Origin: Spirochaetaceae bacterium
GTDB taxonomy: Bacteria; Myxococcota_A; UBA9160; UBA4427
Assembly (NCBI GenBank): GCA_020632655.1
Contig: JACKFD010000008.1
Coordinates: 177,050 to 241,049 of the forward strand
Length of the DNA stretch: 64,000 bases
Direction: 5' to 3'
Below the pieces are notes generated by a model. That model saw only the letters and a list, made by a program, of their open reading frames with translations. It was not told where the DNA came from and made no database searches. The first letter of the stretch is position 1. Each line of letters opens with the position of its first letter. Of the stretch, positions 28,377-37,108 are shown in pieces. Position numbers and translations under genes: made by a program.

Positions 28377-29489
28377 ATGTCGGCAGGCATGTCTACGTCG
28401 AATCCTTGCCGCCGCCCGCCCTTCTGCCCCCACGCCGATTGTGATTTCCATCTGGATCCAACCGGTTGGAAGTTTCACAGAAAGGGCTTCTACCTCCGAG
28501 ACCGCCCGCCGCGCCGTGTGCAGCGGTACCGTTGTACCCATTGCTACCGCTACTTCAGTTCACAGACCTTCTCCGTCACCTACTGGCTGAGACGCCCCGA
28601 CCTCCTCGAGCCCGTCTTCAAGAGCCTCGTCAGCTGCGCGGGCTTCCGTCAGATCGCTCGCAACCACGACGTCTCCCACAGCACCATCCGACGCCTGAGT
28701 GACCGGATCGGCCGTCACTGCCTCCTCTTTCACGAGAGGAGTAGACCGAAGTCGCGTCCGGCCGAGCCCCTGGTGCTCGACGGCTTCCGATCCTTCGAAC
28801 ACAGCCAATACTGGCCCATGGACCTGAACCTCCTCGTCGGAAGCGAGAGCCTCTTCGTCTACGGGTTCAACGACGCGGAGCTGCGGCGGAGCGGGACGAT
28901 GCGGCCGGCTCAGGCCGTCAAACGGTCGATCCTGGAATCGAAGTTCGGGAGACCGGATCCGCAGGCGACGCGGAAGCGCGTCGAGGAGTTGCTGCGGCGG
29001 ATCGTGCCGCCGGGCGGATCGGTGGTGCTTCGGAGTGACGAGCACCAGGCGTATCCGCGAGCGATCGGACGGCTTCGGGATCGCTCCATCGCCCATGAGC
29101 GGACGAGCTCGAAGGCATCTCGGACGGCGAAGAACCCTCTCTTCCCCGTCAACCTGTCGGACCTGCTGATCCGGCACTCGAGTGCGAATCACAAGCGGGA
29201 GACGATCGCCTTCTCCAAGCGACGGCAATCGGCGCTGTATCGGTTGGCGCTGTGGGTGGTGTGGCGCAATTACCTGAAGGATCGGTCGGAGAACCGGAAG
29301 CGGGGGACGCCGGCGATGGGGCTGGGTCTTGCAAAGCGGGCGCTCGGGCTTCGCGAAGTGCTCGCGCAGCGGCTCTTTCCCTCGCGGACGCACGAGATCC
29401 GGGGTTGGCTCAGGGAGTGCTATTTCGGACGGATCCGGACGCGGGCGATCGAACGCTGCTTGGCGCACGCAAAGAGGTACGCGGTGTAG
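28377..29489 (+). CDS. IS1-like transposase (zinc-ribbon + DDE domain)
   Basis: 370 residues. An InsA-like zinc ribbon (C17, C22, C53, C56: CPHADC and RCTHC) is followed by QTFS, an HTH (GFRQIARNHDVSHSTIRRL) and a DDE-type region with candidate Asp at 135 (LVLDGF) and 221 (LRSDEH). The late motif ANHKRETIAFSKRRQ resembles the C-terminal catalytic region of IS1 InsB. Here both parts are in one uninterrupted frame, unlike IS1 with its frameshift. I could not find convincing terminal inverted repeats or a target duplication in the flanks (28272-28376 and 29490-29572), so it may be an isolated or decayed element. It separates two catabolic gene sets. Confidence 0.75.
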   Translation: MSAGMSTSNPCRRPPFCPHADCDFHLDPTGWKFHRKGFYLRDRPPRRVQRYRCTHCYRYFSSQTFSVTYWLRRPDLLEPVFKSLVSCAGFRQIARNHDVSHSTIRRLSDRIGRHCLLFHERSRPKSRPAEPLVLDGFRSFEHSQYWPMDLNLLVGSESLFVYGFNDAELRRSGTMRPAQAVKRSILESKFGRPDPQATRKRVEELLRRIVPPGGSVVLRSDEHQAYPRAIGRLRDRSIAHERTSSKASRTAKNPLFPVNLSDLLIRHSSANHKRETIAFSKRRQSALYRLALWVVWRNYLKDRSENRKRGTPAMGLGLAKRALGLREVLAQRLFPSRTHEIRGWLRECYFGRIRTRAIERCLAHAKRYAV

Positions 29490-29572
29490 GACCGCGAGCG
29501 CCCGATCGGCGGCCGAGCATGCTCCGAGCGGGTCGGCCCACCGACGGGAAGGCGCAATCAAGAGTCCACGTC

Positions 29573-30682
29573 TCAGAGCGCGAGCCGCTCGGCCAGGCGC
29601 TCGCGATGCTGGATCGCGCTGCCGAAGAGCAGCTCGCTCGATTTGGCGCGCTTCAAGTAGAGATGGATCGGGTGCTCCCAGGTAAAGCCCATGCCGCCAT
29701 GGATCTGGAGCGCCTGCGCCGCGACCTCGAAGCCGGCCTCGGCGCAATACGAGCGCGCCATGCGGACCGCGACCTCGAGGTCGCCCTCCCCCGATGCCGC
29801 CACGAAGGCGGCGTTCCAGGCCGCGGACCGCATCAGCTCCACCTTCACCAGCAGGTCCGCACATTGGTGCTTGATCGCCTGGAAGGAGCCGATCGGCCGA
29901 CCGAACTGGTATCGCGACTTCGCGTAGGCCGTCGCGAGCTCGAGACATCGCCCCGCCGCCCCGGTCTGCTCCGCCGCGAGCGCTGCGATCGTGCGCAGCC
30001 ACGCGCGTTCGAGACCGGCCCGCGCGTCGCCCTCGCCGAGACGCCGTGCCGCCACCCGATCGAGCCGCAGATCCGCGAGCCGACGGGTCAGATCGAGCCC
30101 GGGCAGCGCCTTGCGCGACACGCCCGGCGCATCCGCCTCGACCTGGAAGACGCCGAGCCCATCACTCGTCCTCGCGACCGCGAGGATCCGATCGGCGACG
30201 TGGCCGTCGAGCACATAACGCCAGTCGCCGTCGAGCAGGGAGCCCTCGCCTTCGCGCCGAGCCTCGTTCGAGACCACGCCGAGGTCCCATCGCCCGCCGG
30301 CGTCGACGTGGGCGACGGTCAACAGCGCGCGCCCCGACGCCAGATCCGGCAGGAGCTTCGCCTGGTCCGCCTCGCTCCCGACCTCGAGCACGACGTTCGC
30401 CGCGAAGTACGAGGAGAGCGCAGGCACGCAGGCGAGCGAACGGCCGAGCTCCTCGAAGACGACCAGGGCCTCGACGGGTCCCATGCCGGCCCCACCATGC
30501 ACCTCGGGCACGACGAGGCCGGCCAGCCCGATCTCGCCCGCCATCCGTCGCCAGAGCCCGGGGTCGTGTCCGCGCTCGCTCGCCATGGCGGTGCGAACCG
30601 CGGCCTCGTCCGACTCCGCGTCGAGGAAGCTCCGGACCGTGTTGCGGAGCGCCTCGTGCTCCTCACCGAACGTGAATTCCAT
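29573..30682 (-). CDS. Acyl-CoA dehydrogenase family protein (small-subunit type)
   Basis: 369 residues. MEFTFGEEHEALRNTVRSFLD start; weak middle beta domain; C-terminal QFGRPIGSFQAIKHQCADLLVKVE and ALQIHGGMGFTWEHPIHLYLKR, which are typical acyl-CoA dehydrogenase signatures. The degenerate middle domain fits the partner subunits of heterotetrameric FadE pairs known from sterol side-chain degradation. It lies 70 bp downstream of a second acyl-CoA dehydrogenase gene on the same strand, so a two-subunit enzyme is likely. Confidence 0.9.
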   Translation of the reverse strand: MEFTFGEEHEALRNTVRSFLDAESDEAAVRTAMASERGHDPGLWRRMAGEIGLAGLVVPEVHGGAGMGPVEALVVFEELGRSLACVPALSSYFAANVVLEVGSEADQAKLLPDLASGRALLTVAHVDAGGRWDLGVVSNEARREGEGSLLDGDWRYVLDGHVADRILAVARTSDGLGVFQVEADAPGVSRKALPGLDLTRRLADLRLDRVAARRLGEGDARAGLERAWLRTIAALAAEQTGAAGRCLELATAYAKSRYQFGRPIGSFQAIKHQCADLLVKVELMRSAAWNAAFVAASGEGDLEVAVRMARSYCAEAGFEVAAQALQIHGGMGFTWEHPIHLYLKRAKSSELLFGSAIQHRERLAERLAL

Positions 30683-30752
30683 CTTCGTTCTCCGATTCCG
30701 TGGCAGGGTCCCGACGTCGACCGACCGGACTCGTCGCGCAAGCGCGTGGGGA

Positions 30753-32000
30753 TCAGGCCCGTCCGCGTGGGATCTCCTTCCAGGGCACGTCCTTGTCCGC
30801 GCGCGGCTCGCCGGGCAGGCCGAGCATCCGTTCGCCCAGGATGTTGCGCATCACCTCGGAGGTGCCGCCCTCGATCGAGTTCGCCCGCGAGCGTAGGAAG
30901 TCGTGTTTCGCGAACTCGCGAAGGCTCCGTTCGCCGGCCTCGACGCGCTCGAGCGGGTAGCCCGTCTCGTAGACGAGTGCATCGGAGCCGATGACGGAGA
31001 GGGCGAGCTCCGTGATCTCCTTGTTGAGCTCGGCCTGCACGAGCTTCGCGACGGAGCCCTCGGGCCCCGGCGTGCCGGCGCGCATGGCATCCTTGGTCCT
31101 CTGATTCGTGATGCCGAGCAGCTCCGACTCGACGTGCACGCGCACGACCTCATCGCGCAGGACGGCGATCTCCGCGGCCGATCGCCCCTGGGCGCCGCGC
31201 GGACTCGAAGGCCCCTCCTCGCGCCAGAGCCGCAGCAGCTTCTCGGCCATGCCCTGCCCCGGCCGCGAGTAGCCGCCGATCGCGACCCGCTCGTTCATCA
31301 GCGTCGTGATTGCGACGCGCCAGCCCGCGCCTTCCTTTCCGAGGATGCGGTCGCCCGGGATCCGCACGTCGTTCAGGAAGACCTCGTTGAACTCCGCGTC
31401 GCCCGTGATCTGATAGAGCGGCCGGACCTCGACGCCCGGCGAGCGCATGTCGAGCAGGAAGTAGGAGAGTCCGTCGTGCTTGGGCTTGTCCGGGTCCGTC
31501 CGCGCGAGCAGCATCGCCCAGCTCGCGCGATGAGCGAGGGAGGCCCAGACCTTCTGCCCGTTCACGATCCAGTCGTCGCCGTCGCGCACCGCGCGCGTCG
31601 CGAGGCCCGCGACGTCCGAGCCCGCGCCCGGCTCGCTGAAGAGCTGGCACCAGACGTCCTCGGCCGTGAAGATGCGCGGCAGCAGCGCCTGCTTGTACGC
31701 CTCCGGCGCGTAGGCGAGCACGGTCGGCGCGCCCATGCCGATGCCGATCGGATTCAAGACGAGGTCGGCGTAGGTCGTGCGGGCGTGTCGTGCGATCTCG
31801 TCGTCGACGATCGCCTGCAGACCGGGGCTCAGCCCGAGGCCGCCGTAGCCTTCCGGGAAGTGCACCCACGCGAGGCCGTGATCGTATTGCGCGCGCCGGA
31901 AGGTCACGCGATCGACCTCGTCCGGATGTGCCGCGGCGAGCAGCTCGCGCACGCGCGCCCGCAGCGCCTCTTCTCCGATCGCTTCACCGCCTCCGCTCAT
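30753..32000 (-). CDS. Acyl-CoA dehydrogenase family protein
   Basis: 415 residues. Start at 32000 with AGGAGGT five bases upstream. FAD and substrate motifs: WCQLFSEPGAGSDVAGL, DWIVNGQKVWASLAHRASW, GDAEFNEVFLNDVRIP and the C-terminal SIEGGTSEVMRNILGERMLGLP. It oxidises an acyl-CoA at C2-C3 with electrons passed to ETF. Paired with the smaller acyl-CoA dehydrogenase downstream. The 254-bp gap to the divergent SDR gene at 32255 must contain both promoters. Confidence 0.92.
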   Translation of the reverse strand: MSGGGEAIGEEALRARVRELLAAAHPDEVDRVTFRRAQYDHGLAWVHFPEGYGGLGLSPGLQAIVDDEIARHARTTYADLVLNPIGIGMGAPTVLAYAPEAYKQALLPRIFTAEDVWCQLFSEPGAGSDVAGLATRAVRDGDDWIVNGQKVWASLAHRASWAMLLARTDPDKPKHDGLSYFLLDMRSPGVEVRPLYQITGDAEFNEVFLNDVRIPGDRILGKEGAGWRVAITTLMNERVAIGGYSRPGQGMAEKLLRLWREEGPSSPRGAQGRSAAEIAVLRDEVVRVHVESELLGITNQRTKDAMRAGTPGPEGSVAKLVQAELNKEITELALSVIGSDALVYETGYPLERVEAGERSLREFAKHDFLRSRANSIEGGTSEVMRNILGERMLGLPGEPRADKDVPWKEIPRGRA

Positions 32001-32254
32001 CACCGACCTCCTTCGCTTCCGCATCGCATGGATCGCGTCCTCGTAGCGCGCGCCGCGCCCGTGCGCAGCCGGCGCGCATCCGACCCGGCGCGCGAGGGTC
32101 GGCCGTGGCGCTGGTTGCCCGACCGAGCGCATGTCGTGATCACGCCGGGATCCTCCACGACCACGGAAGCCGCTCGCGATCGAAGGGAGCACCCCCTACG
32201 CTCGGGCCGGCTCGGCCGATCGGCGGCGCGACGACATGAGGATCGGAGACTCAC

Positions 32255-33025
32255 ATGGGCGATGGACCGGGATCGAAGGGACTCGCGGACAAGGTCGTGA
32301 TCGTGACCGGTGGCAGTCAGGGCGTCGGACTCGGCATCAGCCGCGCCTTCCTGCGCGAAGGCGCCCGGGTCGTCACCTGCGCGCGATCGGACTTCGCGAC
32401 CTGCCCGGCTGCCGAGACCGACGACGAGCGGGCCCGCTCGATGCACGTACAGGCCGACATCCGCGACGACGAGCAGATCGACCGCGTCCTCACCCAGACC
32501 TACGACCGCTTCGGACGTCTCGACGTCCTCGTGAACAACGCCGGCGGACAGCCGCCGGCCGACATCGCGAAGGCGTCTCCCCGCTTCATCCGCAAGATCA
32601 TCGACATCAACCTCACGGCCCCGATGATCTTCGCCGCCAAGGCCTACAACGCGATGACCGAGGCCGGCGGGGGCGGATCGATCATCAACATCTCGAGCCA
32701 GGCGTCGATGCCGATCGGTGGGGCGTCGATGGTGCCCTACGGCGCGGCGAAGGCGGGCCTGAATCACATGACGCGCTCGCTCGCGGTCGCCTGGGGTCGC
32801 ACGGTCCGCGTCAACTGCGTCTCGCTCGGTTGGGTCGAGACCGAAGCGATGGCCGAGCTGCTGCTGCCCGAGAACCGGGAGCAATGGCAGGAGACCCTCG
32901 ACAAGATTCCCGTCGGGCGGATGGGCACGCCCGACGAGATCGGGGGCATCTGCGTCTTCCTCGCGTCGGATGCCGCGTCCTACATCAACGGCGCGACGAT
33001 CTGGACGGACGGTGGCGGGACCTGA
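32255..33025 (+). CDS. Short-chain dehydrogenase/reductase
   Basis: 256 residues, classical SDR: TGGSQGVGLG cofactor loop, LVNNAGGQ, ISSQASMPIGG with the catalytic Ser, YGAAK, and C-terminal FLASDAASYINGATIWTDGG. Probably NAD(P)-linked oxidation of a hydroxyacyl-CoA or ring hydroxyl. It is divergent from the acyl-CoA dehydrogenase pair and is followed by a 12-bp tandem repeat. Confidence 0.9.
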   Translation: MGDGPGSKGLADKVVIVTGGSQGVGLGISRAFLREGARVVTCARSDFATCPAAETDDERARSMHVQADIRDDEQIDRVLTQTYDRFGRLDVLVNNAGGQPPADIAKASPRFIRKIIDINLTAPMIFAAKAYNAMTEAGGGGSIINISSQASMPIGGASMVPYGAAKAGLNHMTRSLAVAWGRTVRVNCVSLGWVETEAMAELLLPENREQWQETLDKIPVGRMGTPDEIGGICVFLASDAASYINGATIWTDGGGT

Positions 33026-33053
33026 GGCCGGGCGGGCGATCCCACCTGCCCTT

Positions 33054-33111
33054 CGCGCGGTCCCTCGCGCGGTCCTTCGCGCGGTCCCTCGCGCGGTCCC
33101 TCGCGCGGTCC
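33054..33111. repeat. 12-bp tandem repeat, about 4.8 copies
   Basis: Unit CGCGCGGTCCCT, five consecutive copies with one internal T variant and a changed last end, 28 bp after the SDR stop. It cannot form an obvious terminator stem within one unit. It is non-coding as far as I can see, although it happens to be open in two frames. Confidence 0.9.
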
Positions 33112-33170
33112 GGATTCGCTCGTCGGTCATCGGCCCGCTCCCCGCCTTGCACCGGCGCTGGCGCCCGAAT

Positions 33171-33191
33171 ATAGTGAACGCAAATCACTAT
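33171..33191. promoter_or_regulatory. Candidate TetR operator upstream of an SDR gene
   Basis: Perfect inverted repeat ATAGTGA-N7-TCACTAT ending 15 bp before the GTG of the SDR at 33207. A related site with the same 7-bp spacer (36932-36952) lies at the start of another SDR gene, and a TetR gene lies between the two. Confidence 0.7.
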
Positions 33192-33206
33192 TCAAGGGAG
33201 CCCACC

Positions 33207-33977
33207 GTGGACCGCGACCGCCTCGATCGACTCTTCGACCTCACGGATCGCGTCGCGATCGTCACGGGCGGGACCCGGGGCATCGGACGCGCCCTCGCCG
33301 AAGGCCTCGTCGCGGCCGGCGCCGCAGTCGTCGTCGCGAGCCGCAAGCCCGAGGCCTGCGCCGAGACCGAGGCGTCCCTGCGCGCGATGGGCGGCCGGGC
33401 GCTCGGCGTCCCGACCCACCTGGGCGACCTCGACAGCCTGCAGGCCCTCGTGGACCGGACCGTCGAGGCCTTCGGCGGAATCGACATCGTCGTGAACAAC
33501 GCCGCCAACGCCCTCGCCCAGCCCGTCGGCGAGTACACGCCCGAGGGCTTCGCGAAGTCGCTCGACGTGAACCTGCGCGGTCCGATCTTCCTCGTCCAGG
33601 CGGCGCTGCCGCATCTTACGAAGAGTCGACATGCCGCCGTGCTGAACGTGCTCTCGGGCGCGGCCTTCCTCTTCTCCTCGCGCGTCTCGCTCTATGGGAT
33701 CGGGAAGGCGGGGCTGATGTCCTCGACGCGCTCGATGGCGGCAGAGCTCGGACCGCGCGGCATCCGGGTCAACGCGCTCTCCCCCGGCACCGTCGACACG
33801 GACATGGTGCGTGCGAACTCGCCCGAGCAGCAGGCCGAGATGACGGCGATCCAGATCATGCCCCGCATGGCGCATCCCGACGAGATGGTCGGGCCCGCGT
33901 TGCTGCTGGTGTCCGATGCCGGTAGCTTCATCACGGGTCACGTCGTCTTCGCGGACGGAGGGATGGTGCCCCGCTGA
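33207..33977 (+). CDS. Short-chain dehydrogenase/reductase
   Basis: 256 residues with a GTG start at 33207 (product begins V/M-DRDRLDRLFDLTDR); an ATG upstream would cross the tandem repeat and operator and is rejected. TGGTRGIGRALAEGL, VVNNAANA, VLSGAAFLFSSRVSLYGIGK catalytic region, FITGHVVFADGGM end. Closest in style to 3-oxoacyl reductase-like SDRs. Operon with the VOC and TetR genes that follow, under the palindrome just upstream. Confidence 0.92.
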   Translation: MDRDRLDRLFDLTDRVAIVTGGTRGIGRALAEGLVAAGAAVVVASRKPEACAETEASLRAMGGRALGVPTHLGDLDSLQALVDRTVEAFGGIDIVVNNAANALAQPVGEYTPEGFAKSLDVNLRGPIFLVQAALPHLTKSRHAAVLNVLSGAAFLFSSRVSLYGIGKAGLMSSTRSMAAELGPRGIRVNALSPGTVDTDMVRANSPEQQAEMTAIQIMPRMAHPDEMVGPALLLVSDAGSFITGHVVFADGGMVPR

Positions 33978-33991
33978 CGGAGACCCGACGC

Positions 33992-34402
33992 GTGGACACG
34001 CCGAGCGGCAACGCCTTCACGTTCACGAAGCTCGTCGTCGACGACCTCGAGGCCATGGCCGACTACTACTGCGCGGTCTTCGGCCTGCATCGCGGCAGCC
34101 GCCATCGCTTCGAGCGGGGCGTGGGCGGCGAGCCGATCGACGAGATCTCGCTCGTCGAGCGCCCCGGCGAGCCCTTCGGCAGCCTGACCCTGCTGCGCTT
34201 CCTCGAGCGTGCCGCGGGGCGCGCGGACGAGACGATCCTCGGCTTCACGACACGGGACCTCGACGGAATCGTCGAGCGCGTGCTCGCGGCCGGCGGGTCC
34301 ACGATCAGCCCGGTCAAGGAGATGCCCGAGCAGGGCATCCGGGTCGTCTTCGCCCGCGATCCGGAGGGTCATCTCAACGAGATCGTGGAGATGCGATCGT
34401 GA
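33992..34402 (+). CDS. VOC-family protein
   Basis: 136 residues, GTG start, 14 bases after the SDR stop. FTKLVVDDLEAMADYYCAVFGL, IDEISLVERPGEPFGSLTLLRF, GFTTRDLDGIVERVLAAGG, FARDPEGHLNEIVEMRS. A paralogue of the VOC protein at 24834. Its last 24 bases (encoding EIVEMRS and the stop) are the first unit of a tandem repeat that reaches to the start of the TetR gene. Substrate unknown. Confidence 0.87.
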   Translation: MDTPSGNAFTFTKLVVDDLEAMADYYCAVFGLHRGSRHRFERGVGGEPIDEISLVERPGEPFGSLTLLRFLERAAGRADETILGFTTRDLDGIVERVLAAGGSTISPVKEMPEQGIRVVFARDPEGHLNEIVEMRS

Positions 34403-34508
34403 GGCGCTCGACCGAGATCCCGGAGATGCGATCGTGAGCGCGCCCGACCGAGATCCTGGAGATGCGTTCGTGCGCCCCCACGACGAGATCGCGGAGCTGC
34501 GTCCGTGA
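34379..34508 (+). repeat. 35/36-bp tandem repeat copying the 3' end of the VOC gene
   Basis: Units begin at 34379, 34414, 34450 and 34485, each starting GAGATC and carrying a version of GGAGATGCG-TCGTGA. The first unit is the coding end of the VOC gene with its TGA; the last unit supplies GTGA, in which the GTG at 34505 is the start of the TetR gene. The third unit has lost the TGA (TCGTGCGC). Period alternates 35-36-35, so the copies are not in one frame. Confidence 0.85.
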
Positions 34509-35233
34509 CGCCCGCCCGGCGTTCGCCGCGGGCGGGGGCCGACGGAGCGTCGCGCGGGCGCGCTGCGAATCCCCGCGCGAAGCGGCCGCGCGGCCGGCCG
34601 GCGCGGCTCTCCCGCGGCCAGATCATCGACGCCGCCCTCGCCATGCTCGAGCGCGAGCCCCACGATCCGCCGACGCTCGCGCGCATCGCCGCCGAGGTCG
34701 ACGCCGTGCCGGCGGCCCTCTACCGCCACTTCGAGAACCTCGACGAGCTGCTCGACTGCGTGCTCGCGCGGGTGCTCGAGGCGAGTCCGTCGGAGCTCGA
34801 CGAGGCGGCGGCCTGGCCCGAGCAGCTCGCCGACTGGATGCACGACCTGCGTGGCCACCTGCTGCAGTACCCGGCGATCCTCCGGATGATCGACCGTGCG
34901 GGAAGGACCTCGCCGGCCTGGCTCGAAGCCTCGTCGGCCCTGATCGGGATCCTCGAGCGCGCCGGACTCGCGGGTCACGATCTCGCCGCGAGCTACCTCT
35001 GGATCCTCGAGACGACGGTCGGCCTCGTCATGCAGGAGGCGGCGCTGCCCCTGCCCGACCAGCTCGCCAACGCGCGCGCCGCACGCGACGAGTTCAGCGA
35101 CACGACGCGGGAGCGCTTCGCGAAGATCGTCCCGGCCATCGAGCATCTCGACGCCGAGCGCTTCTTCGCCTTCGTGGTCGAGCAGACGACCGCGGCGGTC
35201 GCCCTGCGCGCCGAGGTCGCGCGCGAGCGCTGA
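34505..35233 (+). CDS. TetR-family transcriptional regulator
   Basis: 242 residues, GTG start inside the last unit of the tandem repeat. A basic tail (RGRAANPRAKRPRGRPARL) precedes the HTH: SRGQIIDAALAMLEREPHDPPTLARIAAEVDAVPAALYRHFENLDELLD. The rest is an alpha-helical ligand-binding domain without recognised family. It is likely to bind the ATAGTGA-type palindromes at 33171 and 36932, so controlling its own operon and the SDR-crotonase pair on the other strand. Confidence 0.9.
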   Translation: MTPARRSPRAGADGASRGRAANPRAKRPRGRPARLSRGQIIDAALAMLEREPHDPPTLARIAAEVDAVPAALYRHFENLDELLDCVLARVLEASPSELDEAAAWPEQLADWMHDLRGHLLQYPAILRMIDRAGRTSPAWLEASSALIGILERAGLAGHDLAASYLWILETTVGLVMQEAALPLPDQLANARAARDEFSDTTRERFAKIVPAIEHLDAERFFAFVVEQTTAAVALRAEVARER

Positions 35234-35281
35234 CGCCGCGGAGCGGACGATGCGACCGGGCGGGCGGGCGCACGCGCCGGC

Positions 35282-36094
35282 CTAGCGCCCCTCGCTCCAG
35301 CGCGGCTTGCGCTTCTCGAAGAAGGCCCGTGCGGCCTCCTCCGTCTCGCCCGAGCTGCCGGCCATGATCTGATTGCGGTTCTCGAGCTGGATGGCCGCCT
35401 CGAGACTCGGGATGTCGAGGTTGGCCCACATCACCTGCTTCGTCGCGAAGAGACCGAAGGGCGTGAAGTCGCAGAGCTCCTCCGCGAGGGCGAGGGCCGC
35501 AGGCAGGATCTCCTCGTCGGGCACGACCCGCGTCACGAGGCCGTAGCGCTCCGCCTCGTCGGCCTCGAGGGTGCGCGCCGTGAGGATCAGGTCGTGGGCT
35601 CGCGAGGCGCCGATCAGCCGCGGCAGCAGGTAGCTCGTGCCGATGTCGCAGCCCGAGACGCCGACGCGGATGAACTGCACGCAGAGCCGGGCCGATCGCG
35701 CGGCGATCCGGACGTCGCAACCGAGGGCGAGGGCGAGGCCGCCGCCGTAGGCGGGACCGTTGATGGCCGCGATGATCGGCTGCTGGATGCGGCGCAGGTG
35801 CGGAATCAGGCTCGCCATCCGGTTCTGGGCGAGCAGGCCGGCGCGCGGGCCGGACTCGAGGCCTTCGATGATCGCGCCGGGATTGCCCTGGTCGCGCAGG
35901 TCGAGTCCGGCGCAGAAGCCGCGGCCGGCGCCGGTCAGGACGACGACGCGACAGGCGTTGTTGCGGTCGATCGCGTCGAGGGCCTCGTGCAGCTCTTCGA
36001 CGAGCTCCCAGGACAGCGCGTTCAGACTCTTCGGGCGGCTCAATCGCAGGATCGCGATCGCGGACTTCGGGTACTCGATCTCGACGGTCTTCAA
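35282..36094 (-). CDS. Enoyl-CoA hydratase/isomerase (crotonase) family protein
   Basis: 270 residues with TTG start at 36094 (LKTVEIEYPKSAIAIL), chosen for GGGAG eight bases upstream and family N-terminus; an ATG at 36157 would overlap the preceding SDR gene by 14 bp. Core: LSRPKSLNALSWELV, GRGFCAGLDLRDQG, NGPAYGGGLALALGCD, RVGVSGCDIGTSYLLPRLIGA. Strongly similar pattern to the crotonase at 21935. Follows an SDR gene on the same strand and converges with the TetR gene. Confidence 0.9.
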   Translation of the reverse strand: MKTVEIEYPKSAIAILRLSRPKSLNALSWELVEELHEALDAIDRNNACRVVVLTGAGRGFCAGLDLRDQGNPGAIIEGLESGPRAGLLAQNRMASLIPHLRRIQQPIIAAINGPAYGGGLALALGCDVRIAARSARLCVQFIRVGVSGCDIGTSYLLPRLIGASRAHDLILTARTLEADEAERYGLVTRVVPDEEILPAALALAEELCDFTPFGLFATKQVMWANLDIPSLEAAIQLENRNQIMAGSSGETEEAARAFFEKRKPRWSEGR

Positions 36095-36143
36095 GAGGAA
36101 CGCTCCCTGGATGCGCGGTCGACGGGTCTGCGCGCGAACGGAC

Positions 36144-36890
36144 TCAGGTCGTGACACTGCCGCCGTTCAGCTCGAGGGTCTGGCCGGTCATCCACGATGC
36201 CTCGTCGGAGACGAGGTAGAGACAAAGGGCGGCGATGTCCTCGGGCTGGCCGAGGCGGCCGACGGGTACCTGCTTCGCCATGTGCGCCGTGACGTTCGGA
36301 TCCGTGTGGTTGTCGATCAGGCCGATCGCGACGGTATTGGCCGTGACACCGCTTCGAGCATTCTCGAGGGCGAGGTGGCGCATGAAGCTGATGCCGCCCC
36401 CCTTGCCCGCAGCGTAGGGCGAGACGCCGAGGTTCAGACCGACGGTCCCGGCGCCGGAGGAGATCGTGACGATGCGCCCGGCGCCGCGCTCGCACATGCC
36501 GTTGATGACGGCTCGCGAGCAGTTCATCACGCCGTAGAGGTTCACGTCCACGTAGGGACGCCAGGCTTCGGGGTCGCTCTCGCGGAAGGGCTGGACGGAC
36601 ATGCCTTGCGGGATGCCGGCGTTGTTGACGAGGATGTCCAGCGGACCGATCGCCTGCTCGACGGCGGCGATGCCGGACTCGACCGCCGCGTAGTCGCCGA
36701 CGTCGAAGACCGCGACGACCGCCCGACCACCGGCCTGCTCGATCGAGTCGACGACGGCGCGCGCCCGCTCCTCCTTCAGGTCGTTGATCGCGACCGTCGC
36801 GCCGGCCCGCGCGAGGGCCCGCGCGATCCCGGCGCCGACGCCCTGCCCCGAGCCCGTCACGAGCGCCCGCTTCCCCGTCAGATCGAACAT
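36144..36890 (-). CDS. Short-chain dehydrogenase/reductase
   Basis: 248 residues, start MFDLTGKRALVTGSGQGVG at 36890 behind GGAGGGAG; an alternative ATG at 36932 lies inside the operator. LVNNAGIPQGMS, ISSGAGTVGLNLGVSPYAAGK catalytic region, YLVSDEASWMTGQTLELNGG end. Forms a two-gene unit with the crotonase downstream; a half-conserved copy of the TetR-type palindrome overlaps its promoter. Confidence 0.9.
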   Translation of the reverse strand: MFDLTGKRALVTGSGQGVGAGIARALARAGATVAINDLKEERARAVVDSIEQAGGRAVVAVFDVGDYAAVESGIAAVEQAIGPLDILVNNAGIPQGMSVQPFRESDPEAWRPYVDVNLYGVMNCSRAVINGMCERGAGRIVTISSGAGTVGLNLGVSPYAAGKGGGISFMRHLALENARSGVTANTVAIGLIDNHTDPNVTAHMAKQVPVGRLGQPEDIAALCLYLVSDEASWMTGQTLELNGGSVTT

Positions 36891-36931
36891 CGGCTCCCTC
36901 CCCTCGGCCGCCTGCGCGTCGGCCGAGGCCA

Positions 36932-36952
36932 TTCATGAAGACGTTTCACTAT
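36932..36952. promoter_or_regulatory. Second candidate TetR operator
   Basis: On the minus strand: ATAGTGA-AACGTCT-TCATGAA. The left arm is identical to the site at 33171, the spacer is again 7 bp, and the right arm matches its inverse in four of seven positions. It lies 42 bp upstream of the chosen start of the SDR gene. Confidence 0.55.
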
Positions 36953-37108
36953 AGGCTCCCCGGACGCCGCCCCCAAGCGGACCGGGCGCGGCGAAGGATC
37001 CCGGGCGAAGCGGGTGGGCGCGGGCCGGCACGCCGGCTGGAAAGCCCGGTGGCAGCATGCGAGTCTCCCGGCCGACCGCCATGCCAGGACCACACTCCGG
37101 AGGCTCCG

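Noticed and set aside
28272..29572. Terminal inverted repeats of the IS1-like element
   Set aside because: Only a weak GGCCGAC-CG similarity between the flanks was seen, expected by chance at this base composition.
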